A DNA stretch of 64,000 bases from Hartmannibacter diazotrophicus (GCF_900231165.1 NZ_LT960614.1:928550-992549), one strand, 5' to 3'. Numbered from the stretch's first letter, positions 46,824 through 56,284 are shown. Notes: generated by a model not told the origin, from the letters alone. Numbers and translations are program-made.

Positions 46824-47387
46824 TCAGTCCGGAGCCTTGCGCATCCACGGGCGCGTCCCGGCCGGCGGTTCCTTGCGGACCGCGGGCTGGTAGTAGAGCT
46901 TGACCTCCGGGTCATGGCCTTCGACGAGCGCCTTGCGCGTCGGCTCGTTGACGACCTTGAACTCCGAGAAGCCCACACGGCGCATAGGGCCGATCTGGTC
47001 GATCAGCACGTCGCCCACCGCCCGAAGGGTGCCCTGATAGCCGTATTTGTCACGCAGCAGGTTGGCATGCGAATAGGCGCGTCCGTCCGCGAACTTCGGA
47101 AAGACGAGCGCGATCGCGGCAACGCGGTCCAGATACGGCGCCAGCGCGTCCGTGCGTTCGCCCGGCTGCAGGACGACGCCGACGGGCCGGTTGTCGCCCT
47201 CAAGGCTTTCCACCGTCTCGAGGAAGCGGGCAAGCGGCAGGAAGACGCGGCCCTCGGAGGGGATCTCCGCGTCGTCGGCAAGGATCGTCCAGTCATCCGC
47301 CACGAAGGCGCCGTCGCGGAAGACATCGGATCCGGCGTCGCTCGCCGGCAGGGTGTCAGCTTCAATCTTTGTCATGGCAATGGTCAT
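46824..47387 (-). CDS. DUF934 protein of sulfite reduction operon
   Basis: 187 residues. FADGRAYSHANLLRDKYGYQGTLRAVGDVLIDQIGPMRRVGFSEF is the core of DUF934 (shown here in part: GDVLIDQIGPMRRVGF). Such genes regularly follow cysI/cysH and are thought to help sulfite or nitrite reductase, mechanism unknown. The start at 47387 lies 5 bp after the cysH stop; an ATG at 47375 is an alternative. Last gene of the operon. Confidence 0.9.
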   Translation of the reverse strand: MTIAMTKIEADTLPASDAGSDVFRDGAFVADDWTILADDAEIPSEGRVFLPLARFLETVESLEGDNRPVGVVLQPGERTDALAPYLDRVAAIALVFPKFADGRAYSHANLLRDKYGYQGTLRAVGDVLIDQIGPMRRVGFSEFKVVNEPTRKALVEGHDPEVKLYYQPAVRKEPPAGTRPWMRKAPD

Positions 47388-47392
47388 AACGA

Positions 47393-48154
47393 TCAGATCC
47401 CGCTGCCGTCAAATTCCCGGCCGACGAGGCCGAGGTGGATGCCGCATTCCGTCTTGCTCTGGCCGCGCCAGCGCCCGGCGCGCTCGTCCTCGCCTTCGGC
47501 CACCCGGTCGGTGCAGGGCATGCAGCCGATCGAGAGATAGCCCTCGGCGACGAGCGGATGGGGCGGCAGGTCGTGCTCGGCCCGAAAGGCCTTGACCTCG
47601 CTCGAACTCCAGCCGGCCAGCGGGTTGACCTTGATGCGCGCGCCCTCCGCCTCGAACAGCGGCAGCTTCGCCCGCGTCTCGGCCTGAAAGCGCTTGCGGC
47701 CCGTGAACCAGGCGGAAAAGCCCTCCATGGCGAAGGTGAGCGGCTCCACCTTGCGGATCTGGCAGCAGCGGTCGGTATCGTGCAGCCACAGCCCGCCTTC
47801 GGGATCGACGTCCTTGAGGCGCTTCGGCTCCGGCTTGATCGTCCGCACGTCCGTAAGGTCAAACTGGTCGACGAGCCTGTCGCGGTAGCGCAGCGTCTCG
47901 CCGAAGAGCTTGCCTGTGTCGAGGAAGACGACCGGGATATGGCGGTCGATATCGGAGACAAGCTTCAGGAGGACGGCGGATTCCGCGCCGAAGCTGGAGA
48001 CGAGTGCGATCTCGCCGGGGAAGATTTTGTCCACCGCGGCTGCGATCACCTCGTGGCTGGTCGCATTCTCGTATTCGGCCGAAAGTTCGCGCGCGAGCGT
48101 ACGCGGCACTTCTTCCGGCTCGACGGCAAATTTCACGGCATCAAGCATCGCCAT
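47393..48154 (-). CDS. cysH: Phosphoadenylyl/adenylyl-sulfate reductase
   Basis: 253 residues. Reduces APS (or PAPS) to sulfite. The PAPS-reductase fold is seen in ALVSSFGAESAVLL and VVFLDTGKLFGETLRYRD. The cysteine pairs CC (in TDRCCQIRK) and CxxC (in IGCMPCTDRV) are those of the 4Fe-4S APS-reductase type. AAGGAGG lies 6 bp before ATG 48154, so this start is firm; it overlaps the end of cysI by 14 bp. Confidence 0.95.
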   Translation of the reverse strand: MAMLDAVKFAVEPEEVPRTLARELSAEYENATSHEVIAAAVDKIFPGEIALVSSFGAESAVLLKLVSDIDRHIPVVFLDTGKLFGETLRYRDRLVDQFDLTDVRTIKPEPKRLKDVDPEGGLWLHDTDRCCQIRKVEPLTFAMEGFSAWFTGRKRFQAETRAKLPLFEAEGARIKVNPLAGWSSSEVKAFRAEHDLPPHPLVAEGYLSIGCMPCTDRVAEGEDERAGRWRGQSKTECGIHLGLVGREFDGSGI

Positions 48155-49799
48155 ACAATGCCTCCTTGAACGGGGCTTCACCGACGCGGCGATAGAACGA
48201 GAGGAACGTCTCGTCGGCACTGGAACGCTGGGCCACATAGGTGTCGACGACCCTTTCCACGGCGTCGACGATTTCGTCGGTCGAGAAGCCCTTGCCGACG
48301 ATTTCGCCGATGGAGGCCGTCTCGTCGGGCGAGCCGCCGAGGGTGATCTGGTAGAATTCCTCACCCTTGCGGTCGACGCCGAGGATGCCGATGTGGCCGA
48401 CGTGATGGTGGCCGCAGGCGTTGATGCAGCCGGAGATCTTGATCGACAGCGGGCCGATCAGCGCCTGCCGGTCCGGATCGCCGAAGCGTTCCGAAATCCG
48501 CTCGGCCACGGGGATCGAGCGGGCATTGGCAAGCGCGCAATAGTCGAGGCCCGGGCAGGCGATCATGTCGGTGACGAGACCGGCGTTCGGCGTGCCGAGG
48601 CCGTTTTCCTTCAGCACCGCATAGAGCGCCGGCACGTCGTCGAGCGCGACATGCGGCAGCACGAGGTTCTGCTCGTGGCTGACGCGGATCTCGTCGAAGC
48701 CATACTGCGCGGCAAGATCGGCGACCACGTCCATCTGGTCGGCCGAGGCATCGCCCGGAATGCCGCCGATCGGCTTCAGCGAGACCGTCACCGAAACGTA
48801 GCCCGGAACCTTGTGCGGGTGCAGGTTCTGGTCGGCGAAGCGCTTCAGGCCCATGTCGTCGGCCTTGGCGCCTTCCAGGATCGACGAGCGGGCCTCGCGC
48901 GCCGGCAGGTCCGGCATCGCGAAATAGGCCTCGATGCGCTCGACCTCTTCCTGCGGTAGCCGCAGGACACCGTCCTTGATGCGCTCGAACTCGGCCTCGA
49001 TGTCCTTCTTCAGCTCCTCAAGACCGGTCTCGTGGACGAGGATCTTGATGCGCGCCTTGTACTTGTTGTCGCGCCGGCCATAGAGGTTGTAGACGCGCAG
49101 GATCGCGTCCGTGTAGGCGAGCAGGTCTTCCTCGGGCAGGAACTCGCGCACCTCGCGGGCGATCATCGGCGTGCGGCCCTGACCGCCACCGACCAGCACG
49201 CGGAAGCCGATCTTGCCTTCCTCGTTGCGGCGGACCTCAAGGCCGATGTCGTGGACGCGGATCGCGGCGCGGTCGCGCGCGGCGCCCGTCACGGCGATCT
49301 TGAACTTGCGCGGCAGGTAGGTGAACTCCGGATGGAGGCTCGACCACTGGCGCAGGATCTCCGCATAGGGACGCGGATCATCGACCTCGTCGGCGGCGGC
49401 GCCGGCGAAATGATCGGCGGTCACGTTGCGGATGCAGTTGCCCGAGGTCTGGATGGCGTGCATCTCGACTTCGGCAAGCTCGTTGAGGATCGCGGGCACG
49501 TCCGACAGCTTCGGCCAGTTGTACTGGATGTTCTGGCGCGTCGTGAAATGGCCGAAGCCCCGGTCGTAGACGCGGGCGATATGGGCAAGCTTCTTCATCT
49601 GCCGCCCATTCAGCGTGCCATAGGGAACGGCGACCCGGAGCATGTAGGCGTGGAGCTGCAGGTACAGACCGTTCATCAGGCGCAGCGGCTTGAACTCGTC
49701 CTCCGTCAGTTCGCCGGAGAGGCGACGGCGCACCTGGTCGGAAAACTGGGCGACACGGTCGGAGACGAAGGCGGCGTCGAATTCGTCGTAGCGGTACAT
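48141..49799 (-). CDS. cysI: Assimilatory sulfite (nitrite/sulfite) reductase hemoprotein
   Basis: 552 residues. Two ferredoxin-like/siroheme domains: RVAVPYGTLNGRQMKKLA and IRNVTAD in the first half (TSGNCIRN), and KISGCINACGHHHVGHIGILG near the end. The cysteines here bind the coupled siroheme and 4Fe-4S centre. Converts sulfite to sulfide with electrons from ferredoxin or a flavoprotein. ATG 49799; the frame upstream to 49958 overlaps the DUF2849 gene and is not used. Confidence 0.93.
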   Translation of the reverse strand: MYRYDEFDAAFVSDRVAQFSDQVRRRLSGELTEDEFKPLRLMNGLYLQLHAYMLRVAVPYGTLNGRQMKKLAHIARVYDRGFGHFTTRQNIQYNWPKLSDVPAILNELAEVEMHAIQTSGNCIRNVTADHFAGAAADEVDDPRPYAEILRQWSSLHPEFTYLPRKFKIAVTGAARDRAAIRVHDIGLEVRRNEEGKIGFRVLVGGGQGRTPMIAREVREFLPEEDLLAYTDAILRVYNLYGRRDNKYKARIKILVHETGLEELKKDIEAEFERIKDGVLRLPQEEVERIEAYFAMPDLPAREARSSILEGAKADDMGLKRFADQNLHPHKVPGYVSVTVSLKPIGGIPGDASADQMDVVADLAAQYGFDEIRVSHEQNLVLPHVALDDVPALYAVLKENGLGTPNAGLVTDMIACPGLDYCALANARSIPVAERISERFGDPDRQALIGPLSIKISGCINACGHHHVGHIGILGVDRKGEEFYQITLGGSPDETASIGEIVGKGFSTDEIVDAVERVVDTYVAQRSSADETFLSFYRRVGEAPFKEALYGDA

Positions 49800-49869
49800 G
49801 ATGGCTGGGCCTTCAAGCAGAATTCGGGAAGATCGGCCGGGCGATCGGGCCGTCGGCCTTGGAGACTGT

Positions 49870-50178
49870 TCAGAACGGGCGAAGATCGGCGCGATGGTCC
49901 GCCTTGATCGTCGGCCCGTTGGCACGGATGCGTTCGCGCAGGCGCAGCGGCACGACATGGCCGTCCTCGACCTTCACGTCGATCGCCTCGACGGCGACGA
50001 CGAGACAGCGATCGATATCGGCCATGCCCTTCTGGAGCGCCGCGTCGATGGTGTCCTTGCCCGAGAGCACTTCGGCCCGGTCGACGTCGGCAACCCACTC
50101 CCCGTCGGCGGCGCGGAACACCACATCGCCCGAAAGAAGATGGTTGGCGGTCAGGATTTGCTGTGCGGTCGGCTTCAC
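49870..50178 (-). CDS. DUF2849 protein
   Basis: 102 residues from a GTG start at 50178 (MKPTAQQILTANHLLSGDVVF), the usual beginning of DUF2849 proteins; a TTG at 50229 would give 119 residues. The rest (GEWVADVDRAEVL, DVKVEDGHVVPLRLRERIRANGPT) fits the family. It regularly precedes cysI in Rhizobiales, often after cysG, and is probably an accessory of siroheme-dependent reduction. Here no cysG is present upstream. Confidence 0.85.
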   Translation of the reverse strand: MKPTAQQILTANHLLSGDVVFRAADGEWVADVDRAEVLSGKDTIDAALQKGMADIDRCLVVAVEAIDVKVEDGHVVPLRLRERIRANGPTIKADHRADLRPF

Positions 50179-50333
50179 GGGTCTTGCTGTCCTGCGATCG
50201 TTGACGACTTTGGCGACATGCCTTTTCAACTCACTCTCAGATAGTCGAGCGCGCGCGCAAACGCGCCGTCAGGATTTCCAATTGCGCGAGGGTGAGGGAA
50301 AAAGATTTCTCTCTGGAGGGGTTCCAGGGAAAA

Positions 50334-50352
50334 GACGGCCGATTCAGCCGTC
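50334..50352 (-). terminator. Possible terminator after hydroxypyruvate isomerase gene
   Basis: Short stem GACGGC (50334-50339) / GCCGTC (50347-50352) followed on the minus strand by TTTT. It lies about 100 bp past the stop at 50453. The stem is only 6 bp, so support is modest. Confidence 0.45.
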
Positions 50353-50452
50353 CCGAAGGTCGGGGTATGGGAGAAAATTCATGCCGGCGCGAAATGCGTG
50401 TCCGGTAAGCCCGGCATGGTCCGACGCTTTCCGGCGGGCGCTTTCCAGGCCT

Positions 50453-51244
50453 TCAGTCGGCGAGCGACAAGCCCGCCTTCTCGATCCAGCCAAGTCCGTC
50501 CACGGTGTCGCCGCGTGGCCGGTATTCCGCACCGACCAGTCCGTCGTAGCCGGCGTCTTGCAGCTTCGAGAGCACAAAGGCGACGTTGATCTCGCCCTCG
50601 TCCGGCTCGGCGCGCGAAGGCACCGCTGCCACCTGCACATGGCCGACGCTGTCGATCACCTCGGTGATGCGGGTCACGAGATCGCCGCCCATGATCTGGA
50701 GGTGGTAGAGATCGGCCATGATCTTGAGCGCGGGGCTCGACACCGTGGCGCAGATCGCATCGGCCTCTTCGAGGCTGGAGAGGAAATAGTCGGGCACGTC
50801 GCGGTGGTTGATCGGCTCGATCAGCAGGGTGAGGCCCTTTTCCTCGGCGATCCTCGCCGCAAGGCGCAGGTTCTCGATATAGGTGAAGCAGACTTCCTCG
50901 TGCCGGTCCTCGGCCACCTTGCCGGCCATCACGTGGATCATCGGGCAGGACAGGCCGACGGCATAGTCCACCGCCTGCTCGAAGACTGCCTTGAACTCCT
51001 CCTCGCGGCCGGGCAGGGCGGCAAGGCCGAAGTCGCCGGCCTCGGCATTGCCGACCGCCGTGTTGATGCCGGTCAGCCTGAGGCCGAACTCATCGAGTTT
51101 CGCCTTCAGGTCCTCGATCGAATGCTCATAGGGCCAGTGGCATTCCACGGCCTTGAAGCCGGCCTTCGCTGCCGCCTCGAACCGGTCCAGGAATGGCAGT
51201 TCGGGAAAGAGGAAGGAGATGTTGGCGGTCAAGCTGAGCGACAT
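50453..51244 (-). CDS. hyi: Hydroxypyruvate isomerase family protein (Hyi/OtnI)
   Basis: 263 residues, xylose-isomerase-like TIM barrel. LTANISFLFPELPFLDRFEAAAKAGFKAVE at the N-terminus, LLIEPINHRDVPDYFL with the metal-binding Glu, and LKIMADLYHLQIMGGD are characteristic. Interconverts hydroxypyruvate and tartronate semialdehyde, or a four-carbon 2-oxo-tetronate in OtnI; the two cannot be separated here. ATG 51244, weak ribosome site. Stands alone between glmU and the cys operon. Confidence 0.88.
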   Translation of the reverse strand: MSLSLTANISFLFPELPFLDRFEAAAKAGFKAVECHWPYEHSIEDLKAKLDEFGLRLTGINTAVGNAEAGDFGLAALPGREEEFKAVFEQAVDYAVGLSCPMIHVMAGKVAEDRHEEVCFTYIENLRLAARIAEEKGLTLLIEPINHRDVPDYFLSSLEEADAICATVSSPALKIMADLYHLQIMGGDLVTRITEVIDSVGHVQVAAVPSRAEPDEGEINVAFVLSKLQDAGYDGLVGAEYRPRGDTVDGLGWIEKAGLSLAD

Positions 51245-51313
51245 GGGGCGATCCGGACTGACAAACGCATTGGACCTCCTACGACGGAAATTCCCATGCG
51301 GCAAGCATGCAGG

Positions 51314-52672
51314 TCAGGGCGACGTCTTGGCGGCCTTCTTCGCGGCCAGATCCGCCCGGATTTTGGCGGCCCGCCCCGGCTTGTTGATCTGGTGGGCGCG
51401 GCCGAAGGCGAGGGCCTCCGCCGGCACGTCCTTGGTCACCACCGAGCCGGCCGCCGTATAGCCGCCGTCGCCGACCGAGACCGGCGCGACCAGTGTCGTG
51501 TGCGAACCGACGAAGACGCCGGCGCCGATCGTCGTCCTGTGCTTGAAGGTGCCGTCGTAGTTGCAGGTGATGGTGCCTGCGCCGATGTTGCTGCCGGCCC
51601 CGACCGAGGCGTCGCCGATATAGGTGAGGTGGTTGACCTTGGCGCCCTCTGCGATGTCGGCATTCTTGATCTCGACGAAGTTGCCGATATGGGCGTTCTC
51701 GCCGATATCCGCGCCGGGCCGCAGCCGGGCATAGGGGCCGATGATGGCGCCGCTCGCGACATGGGCGGCCTCCAGATGGCTGAAGGCGCGGATCGACACA
51801 CCGTCGGCGACGGTGACGCCCGGGCCGAAGACCACATTGGGCTCCACCGTGACGTCGCGCCCGAGCTTCGTGTCGTGGGAGAAGAAGACGGTTTCCGGCG
51901 CGATCAGCGTCGCGCCCTCGCGCATGGCGGCAAGGCGGCGGGCGGCCTGGAAATCCGCCTCGGCCTTGGCCAGCTGCACCCGGTCGTTGACACCCTGCAC
52001 CTCGATGGCATCGCCGAGCACGACCGTGGTGCTGAGGCCCGCCTTGACGGCGATCTCCACGGCGTCCGTCAGATAGTATTCCTTCTTGGCGTTGGCATTG
52101 CCGATGCGCTCCAGCAGCGCCGGCAGGTGCGCGCCCTTAAAGCCCATGATGCCGGCATTGCAGAGCCGCACCGCGCGCGTCGGCGCGTCGGCATCCTTTT
52201 CCTCGACGATGCGGACGAGCTTGCCGTTCTCGCTGACGAGCCGGCCGTAGCCGGTGGGGTTCTCCGGCTCGAAGCCGAGGACGACGAGATCGTTGCCGGC
52301 GGCAAGCGCCTGCAGCATGGCCGCGATCGTGCCGGGGCGGATCAGCGGGTTGTCGCCGAAGAGGACGAGGACGGATCCATCGGCTTCGACCAGGGCGTTC
52401 TTCGCCGCCAGCACCGCATGGGCGGTGCCGAGCCGCTCGGTCTGTTCGAACAGCAACGCGTCGCCATGCGACTTGCCGAGATGGCTGCGAACGGTCTCAG
52501 CACCCGACCCGATCACGACCGCCACCTTGTCCGCGCCGCCGGCCTTCGCCGCATCGACCACGTGGTCGATCATGGCGCGCCCGGCAACCGGGTGCAGCAC
52601 CTTCGGAAGACTGGAGCGCATGCGGGTGCCTTCACCGGCGGCCAGGATGATGGCAAGGCAGGAAGAGGTCAT
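51314..52672 (-). CDS. glmU: Bifunctional GlcNAc-1-phosphate uridylyltransferase / glucosamine-1-phosphate acetyltransferase
   Basis: 452 residues. The N-terminal pyrophosphorylase domain begins LAIILAAGEGTRMRSSLPKVLHPVAG; the C-terminal left-handed beta-helix carries hexapeptide repeats (VVFGPGVTVADGV, PGADIGENAHIGNFVEIKNA, GAGTITCNYDG). Makes UDP-GlcNAc for peptidoglycan and LPS. ATG 52672 chosen at the family start; the frame to 52693 adds seven residues. Divergent from glmS, 264 bp between starts. Confidence 0.95.
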   Translation of the reverse strand: MTSSCLAIILAAGEGTRMRSSLPKVLHPVAGRAMIDHVVDAAKAGGADKVAVVIGSGAETVRSHLGKSHGDALLFEQTERLGTAHAVLAAKNALVEADGSVLVLFGDNPLIRPGTIAAMLQALAAGNDLVVLGFEPENPTGYGRLVSENGKLVRIVEEKDADAPTRAVRLCNAGIMGFKGAHLPALLERIGNANAKKEYYLTDAVEIAVKAGLSTTVVLGDAIEVQGVNDRVQLAKAEADFQAARRLAAMREGATLIAPETVFFSHDTKLGRDVTVEPNVVFGPGVTVADGVSIRAFSHLEAAHVASGAIIGPYARLRPGADIGENAHIGNFVEIKNADIAEGAKVNHLTYIGDASVGAGSNIGAGTITCNYDGTFKHRTTIGAGVFVGSHTTLVAPVSVGDGGYTAAGSVVTKDVPAEALAFGRAHQINKPGRAAKIRADLAAKKAAKTSP

Positions 52673-52936
52673 GAGGGATCGGTCCGTTTGCAAGAAATCA
52701 GCGTCGGCTCAGAGCGTGTCAGGCTCCTATACTGGAGTTCAGGCCGAATTGGCATCCCCGTGCACGCCGATATCGGACGCAACAGACCGTCACGGAAATT
52801 GATTTCGCGAACAAGGCATTCGTTGGCTAACGTCGCGCGACTGTTCATGCCGGCTTTACCTGGTCGGAATAAGAATCCTGTCGTTTGTGCCTCCCGGGGC
52901 AAAAATCGGCGGGTGAAAGAAGGAGTGTGACGGCGC

Positions 52937-54763
52937 ATGTGCGGCATTGTCGGAATCGTCGGAACGGAAGCGGCCGCATCGCGCCTCGTCGGCTCGCTGA
53001 AGCGGCTCGAATATCGCGGCTATGATTCGGCCGGTGTCGCAACGCTGGAAGGCGACGAGATCTGCAGGGTGCGGGCCGAGGGACGGCTGGCCGCGCTTGC
53101 CGACAAGCTGGAGAAGACCTCCCTCAAGGGCACCGTCGGCATCGGCCATACGCGTTGGGCCACCCACGGCGCGGCAACCGAAGGCAACGCCCATCCGCAC
53201 GCGACCGACCGCGTCGCCGTCGTCCACAACGGCATCATCGAGAATTTTCGCCCTCTTCGTGAGGAACTTGTGGCCTCTGGCGCCCGCTTCCAGAGCGAGA
53301 CCGACACGGAGGTGGTCGTTCATCTCATCGATCGCGAACTCCAGTTAGGGCGCGATCCCGTCACCGCTGTCGAGCGTGTCCTGCCGCGCCTGGAAGGCGC
53401 CTTTTCCCTCGCGATCCTCTTCAGGGGCCACGATAATCTGCTCATCGGCGCCCGGCGCGGCTCGCCGCTCGCCGTCGGCCATGGCGATGGCGAGATGTTC
53501 CTCGGCTCCGACGCCATCGCGCTCGCGCCCTTCACCAACCGCGTCACCTATCTGGAGGACGGCGACTGGGTCGTTCTCTCCCACGACGACGCCACGATCC
53601 GCGACGAGGCCGGCCAGGTCATTCATCGGCCTCAGCAGTTGAGCCAGGCCTCCGCCCTGATGGTCGACAAGGGCAACCATCGCCATTTCATGGCCAAGGA
53701 AATTCACGAGCAACCCGAGGTCGTCGGCCACACGCTGGCCCGCTATATCGACTTTACCGGCGAGACGACGAAACTTCCCGAAGATCTTCCCTTCGACTGG
53801 ACGAAGCTGTCGCGCGTGGTGATCTGCGCCTGCGGCACCGCCTATCTCGCCGGCCTCGTCGCCAAATACTGGTTCGAGCGTTACGCCCGCCTGCCGGTAG
53901 ACATCGATATCGCCTCGGAGTTCCGCTACCGCGAGATGCCGCTCGACAAGGGCGGGCTGGCGATCATGATTTCACAGTCGGGCGAGACGGCCGACACGCT
54001 CGCCGCCCTTCGTTACTGCAAGGGGGAAGGCCAGACGGTGGCGTCCGTGGTCAACGTTCCGGAATCGACGATCGCGCGCGAAAGCCACGTGGTCTTTCCG
54101 ACGGTGGCCGGACCGGAGATCGGCGTTGCCTCCACCAAGGCCTTCACCTGCCAGCTGACGGTCCTCGCCTGCCTCGCCCTCGCGGCGGGCCGCGCGCGCG
54201 GTGTCCTGTCGCCGGACGACGAGAAGACGCTTGTCCACGCCCTGGCCGAGGTTCCGCGCCTGATGGCGGCGGCCCTGCGTGTCGAGCCGCAGATCGAGGC
54301 GCTGGCAAAGACCCTCGCCAAGGCCCCCGATGCCCTCTATCTCGGGCGCGGCACCTCCTATCCGCTGGCGCTCGAGGGCGCACTGAAGCTCAAGGAGATT
54401 TCCTATATCCACGCGGAGGGTTATGCCGCCGGCGAGCTGAAGCACGGTCCGATCGCCCTGATTGATGAGACGATGCCGGTCATCGTCATCGCCCCGCACG
54501 ACCAGATCTTCGACAAGACGGTCTCCAACATGCAGGAAGTCGCCGCGCGCGGCGGGCGCATCATCCTGATCACCGACGCGAAGGGTGCCGAGGCTGCGAC
54601 GGTGGACGCGGCGGAGACGATCGTGATGCCCAGCATGCCGGCGACGGTGACGCCGCTGGTCTATGCCTTGCCAATTCAACTCCTTGCTTACCATACGGCC
54701 GTCTTCATGGGCACCGACGTGGACCAGCCTCGAAATCTGGCGAAGTCCGTAACGGTCGAGTAA
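52937..54763 (+). CDS. glmS: Glutamine-fructose-6-phosphate aminotransferase (isomerizing)
   Basis: 608 residues, full length. Starts MCGIVGIVG with the catalytic Cys2 of the class II glutaminase domain; GHTRWATHG, HNGIIENF follow. Two SIS domains come after residue 290 (ICACGTAYLAGLVAKYWFE, SQSGETADTLAALR, YLGRGTSYPLALEGALKLKEISYIHAEGY in part). Ends KSVTVE as usual. Supplies glucosamine-6-phosphate for the GlmU pathway encoded divergently. Confidence 0.97.
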   Translation: MCGIVGIVGTEAAASRLVGSLKRLEYRGYDSAGVATLEGDEICRVRAEGRLAALADKLEKTSLKGTVGIGHTRWATHGAATEGNAHPHATDRVAVVHNGIIENFRPLREELVASGARFQSETDTEVVVHLIDRELQLGRDPVTAVERVLPRLEGAFSLAILFRGHDNLLIGARRGSPLAVGHGDGEMFLGSDAIALAPFTNRVTYLEDGDWVVLSHDDATIRDEAGQVIHRPQQLSQASALMVDKGNHRHFMAKEIHEQPEVVGHTLARYIDFTGETTKLPEDLPFDWTKLSRVVICACGTAYLAGLVAKYWFERYARLPVDIDIASEFRYREMPLDKGGLAIMISQSGETADTLAALRYCKGEGQTVASVVNVPESTIARESHVVFPTVAGPEIGVASTKAFTCQLTVLACLALAAGRARGVLSPDDEKTLVHALAEVPRLMAAALRVEPQIEALAKTLAKAPDALYLGRGTSYPLALEGALKLKEISYIHAEGYAAGELKHGPIALIDETMPVIVIAPHDQIFDKTVSNMQEVAARGGRIILITDAKGAEAATVDAAETIVMPSMPATVTPLVYALPIQLLAYHTAVFMGTDVDQPRNLAKSVTVE

Positions 54764-54826
54764 CCGCTCCCCCACAAGGTGGTCGCTCCGGATGAGTGTA
54801 TTGTTCCGGACGAGTGGGAGTGAGTC

Positions 54827-55021
54827 ATGCGTAAGAGCCACAAATGGGCGCCGGAAGCACCGGGACCCATCATCGTGTCGCGTCCTCTGGCCGCCGAGCC
54901 GAAGGGCTTCGTCGCCGGTCTGATCAATCGCATGCGACGCACGCGCCGGACCTTCTCCGACGGACATGTCCCCGCCAAGGGCCTTTCCGCGCCCTCGACC
55001 GAAGCCATCAACCGTTCATAG
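54827..55021 (+). CDS. Small basic hypothetical protein
   Basis: 64 residues, rich in Arg, Lys and Pro, no signal or membrane segment. ATG 54827 has GGGAG 7 bp ahead. It lies 63 bp after glmS on the same strand. I do not recognise it. A hairpin with arms CGGCCCGGA (55076-55084) and TCCGGGCCG (55098-55106) follows, which may end the transcript although no T run is present. Confidence 0.5.
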   Translation: MRKSHKWAPEAPGPIIVSRPLAAEPKGFVAGLINRMRRTRRTFSDGHVPAKGLSAPSTEAINRS

Positions 55022-55157
55022 TGGCGAGGACGCAGCGGCAAGCCGCGCGTCCAGCTCGTTGCAGCAGGCAAAGAGCGGCCCGGAAAGCTGTTGCTTGTCC
55101 GGGCCGTCAAGTTCGTGCAAGAGCCCGAAGGCTCCTCCTACCCCGGAGGCACGATCG

Positions 55158-55781
55158 TCAGTCCTTCTGCAATTTCTCCGAGATGATTCGGCCGATCGAA
55201 TAGGCGCGCTTCTCGATGATCACCGGCACCTCGCAGACGAAGGTCAGCGAATGCTGCCGGTCGCCGAAGACGCGCGTCTTCAGGTTGAGGTCGTCATAGG
55301 CCTGGTTGATCTTGGTCTGGTCGGCACCGGGCGCATCGCGCAGCTTGTCGATTTCCCGGGTCTGCTGGCGCAGGTCGGCCGCCATCTGCTTCTGCTTCTT
55401 GGCAAACCGGTCGATGCCGCGCATCACCTCCGTCCGCTCTGAATCGAGCGTCACGAAAACCCCGGCGAAGAGCTTCATCAGCCGCTCCTTGTCCGCACCC
55501 TTGGCGAAGTCGTCGATCGCCGACTGGACTTCGTCGAGCGTCGTGCGCCGCGCCGCGATCAGCGGCACCAGATCGTTGATGTTCTTGTCCTCGCGCCATG
55601 TCGCCTCGAAGGGCTCGATGTCGGGGCCGGTCCAGATTGCGCCCAGCGAGAGTTCGGGAACCTTCCGCTGCTGGCAGGGCCAGTTCGGGTCCTCCGGATC
55701 GCCGAAGGCCGAAGCCGGCGTTGCGGCGCCGAGGGCCAGGCTTCCCGCGAGCAGCGCTGCAAGATGGCGTTTCCTGATCAT
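55158..55781 (-). CDS. Exported protein of PQQ/alcohol oxidation locus, unknown function
   Basis: 207 residues. Signal peptide (HLAALLAGSLALGAATPASA), then FGDPEDPNWPCQQRKVPELSLG, a helical middle with charged heptads (about 95-165) and a second Cys in LTFVCEVPVIIEKRA. The two cysteines could form a disulfide. ATG 55781 with AGAGGGT ahead; the frame to 55850 would overlap the next gene's start region. It is the last gene of a minus-strand block with a cupredoxin-like protein, a beta-propeller and a PQQ-type ABC binding protein. Function unknown. Confidence 0.75.
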   Translation of the reverse strand: MIRKRHLAALLAGSLALGAATPASAFGDPEDPNWPCQQRKVPELSLGAIWTGPDIEPFEATWREDKNINDLVPLIAARRTTLDEVQSAIDDFAKGADKERLMKLFAGVFVTLDSERTEVMRGIDRFAKKQKQMAADLRQQTREIDKLRDAPGADQTKINQAYDDLNLKTRVFGDRQHSLTFVCEVPVIIEKRAYSIGRIISEKLQKD

Positions 55782-55846
55782 ACCCTCTTGTCCGTTTCTT
55801 CTCGTGTTGGCCCGCCCGGCATCACGCCGGCGCCGGCGTCGGTCGT

Positions 55847-56284
55847 TCACTTGACGACAAAGGTGCCTTCCATGCCCTGTTCGTCAAGACCCTCGCATTC
55901 CCAGCTGAACTCACCCGTACGGATCGGCACGAAGGTGATCTCGATGTCGGTATCCTCGTCGAGATCGAAGCTCTCGAAGGTCGGGGTGTCGATCGACACA
56001 TGCCCGACATCGATCTTGCGCAGCCAGATGTTACGCGAAAACTCGGCTGCATCCCATTCGCAGCCGTGCGGTCCGACCTGCTTGATCTCGAGCCGGTAGG
56101 ACTTGCCCATTTCCAGTTCATAGGTGTCGTTGGAGACCCCGTAGCCGGCATCGCCGCCGCCGATCTCCAGCGGCTCCAGTTTCGTCGCCTTGATGGCGAG
56201 GTCCCCGGCCGCAAGCGCAGGGCTTGCGGCGAGAAGGACGCCGAGCGCGGCGGCAAGAAGGGCAGGGTGCTCGCAAAGGCGCAT
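55847..56284 (-). CDS. Exported cupredoxin-like protein with altered metal site
   Basis: 145 residues. Signal peptide (ALLAAALGVLLAASPALAA), then a beta-rich domain ending FSWECEGLDEQGMEGTFVVK, which lines up with the C-x(n)-H-x(n)-M-x-G ending of copper cupredoxins. The Cys and Met are there, but the His between them is missing. ATG 56284 with AGGGA ahead. It is 65 bp from both neighbours in the minus-strand block. Confidence 0.7.
   Translation of the reverse strand: MRLCEHPALLAAALGVLLAASPALAAGDLAIKATKLEPLEIGGGDAGYGVSNDTYELEMGKSYRLEIKQVGPHGCEWDAAEFSRNIWLRKIDVGHVSIDTPTFESFDLDEDTDIEITFVPIRTGEFSWECEGLDEQGMEGTFVVK

Noticed and set aside
49859-52930. A plus-strand open frame of 1023 codons
   Set aside because: It lies opposite the well-supported cysI start, DUF2849, hyi and glmU genes, its product is compositionally odd (rich in Arg, Gly, Asp, His) and has no domain; long antisense frames are common in high-GC DNA.
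52673-52936. A glmS ribozyme in the leader
   Set aside because: The leader shows nothing resembling the ribozyme core, and it is a feature of Gram-positive bacteria.
55076-55106. Hairpin after the small gene at 54827 as an intrinsic terminator
   Set aside because: The 9-bp stem is good, but there is no T run on either side, so it was not listed as a terminator.
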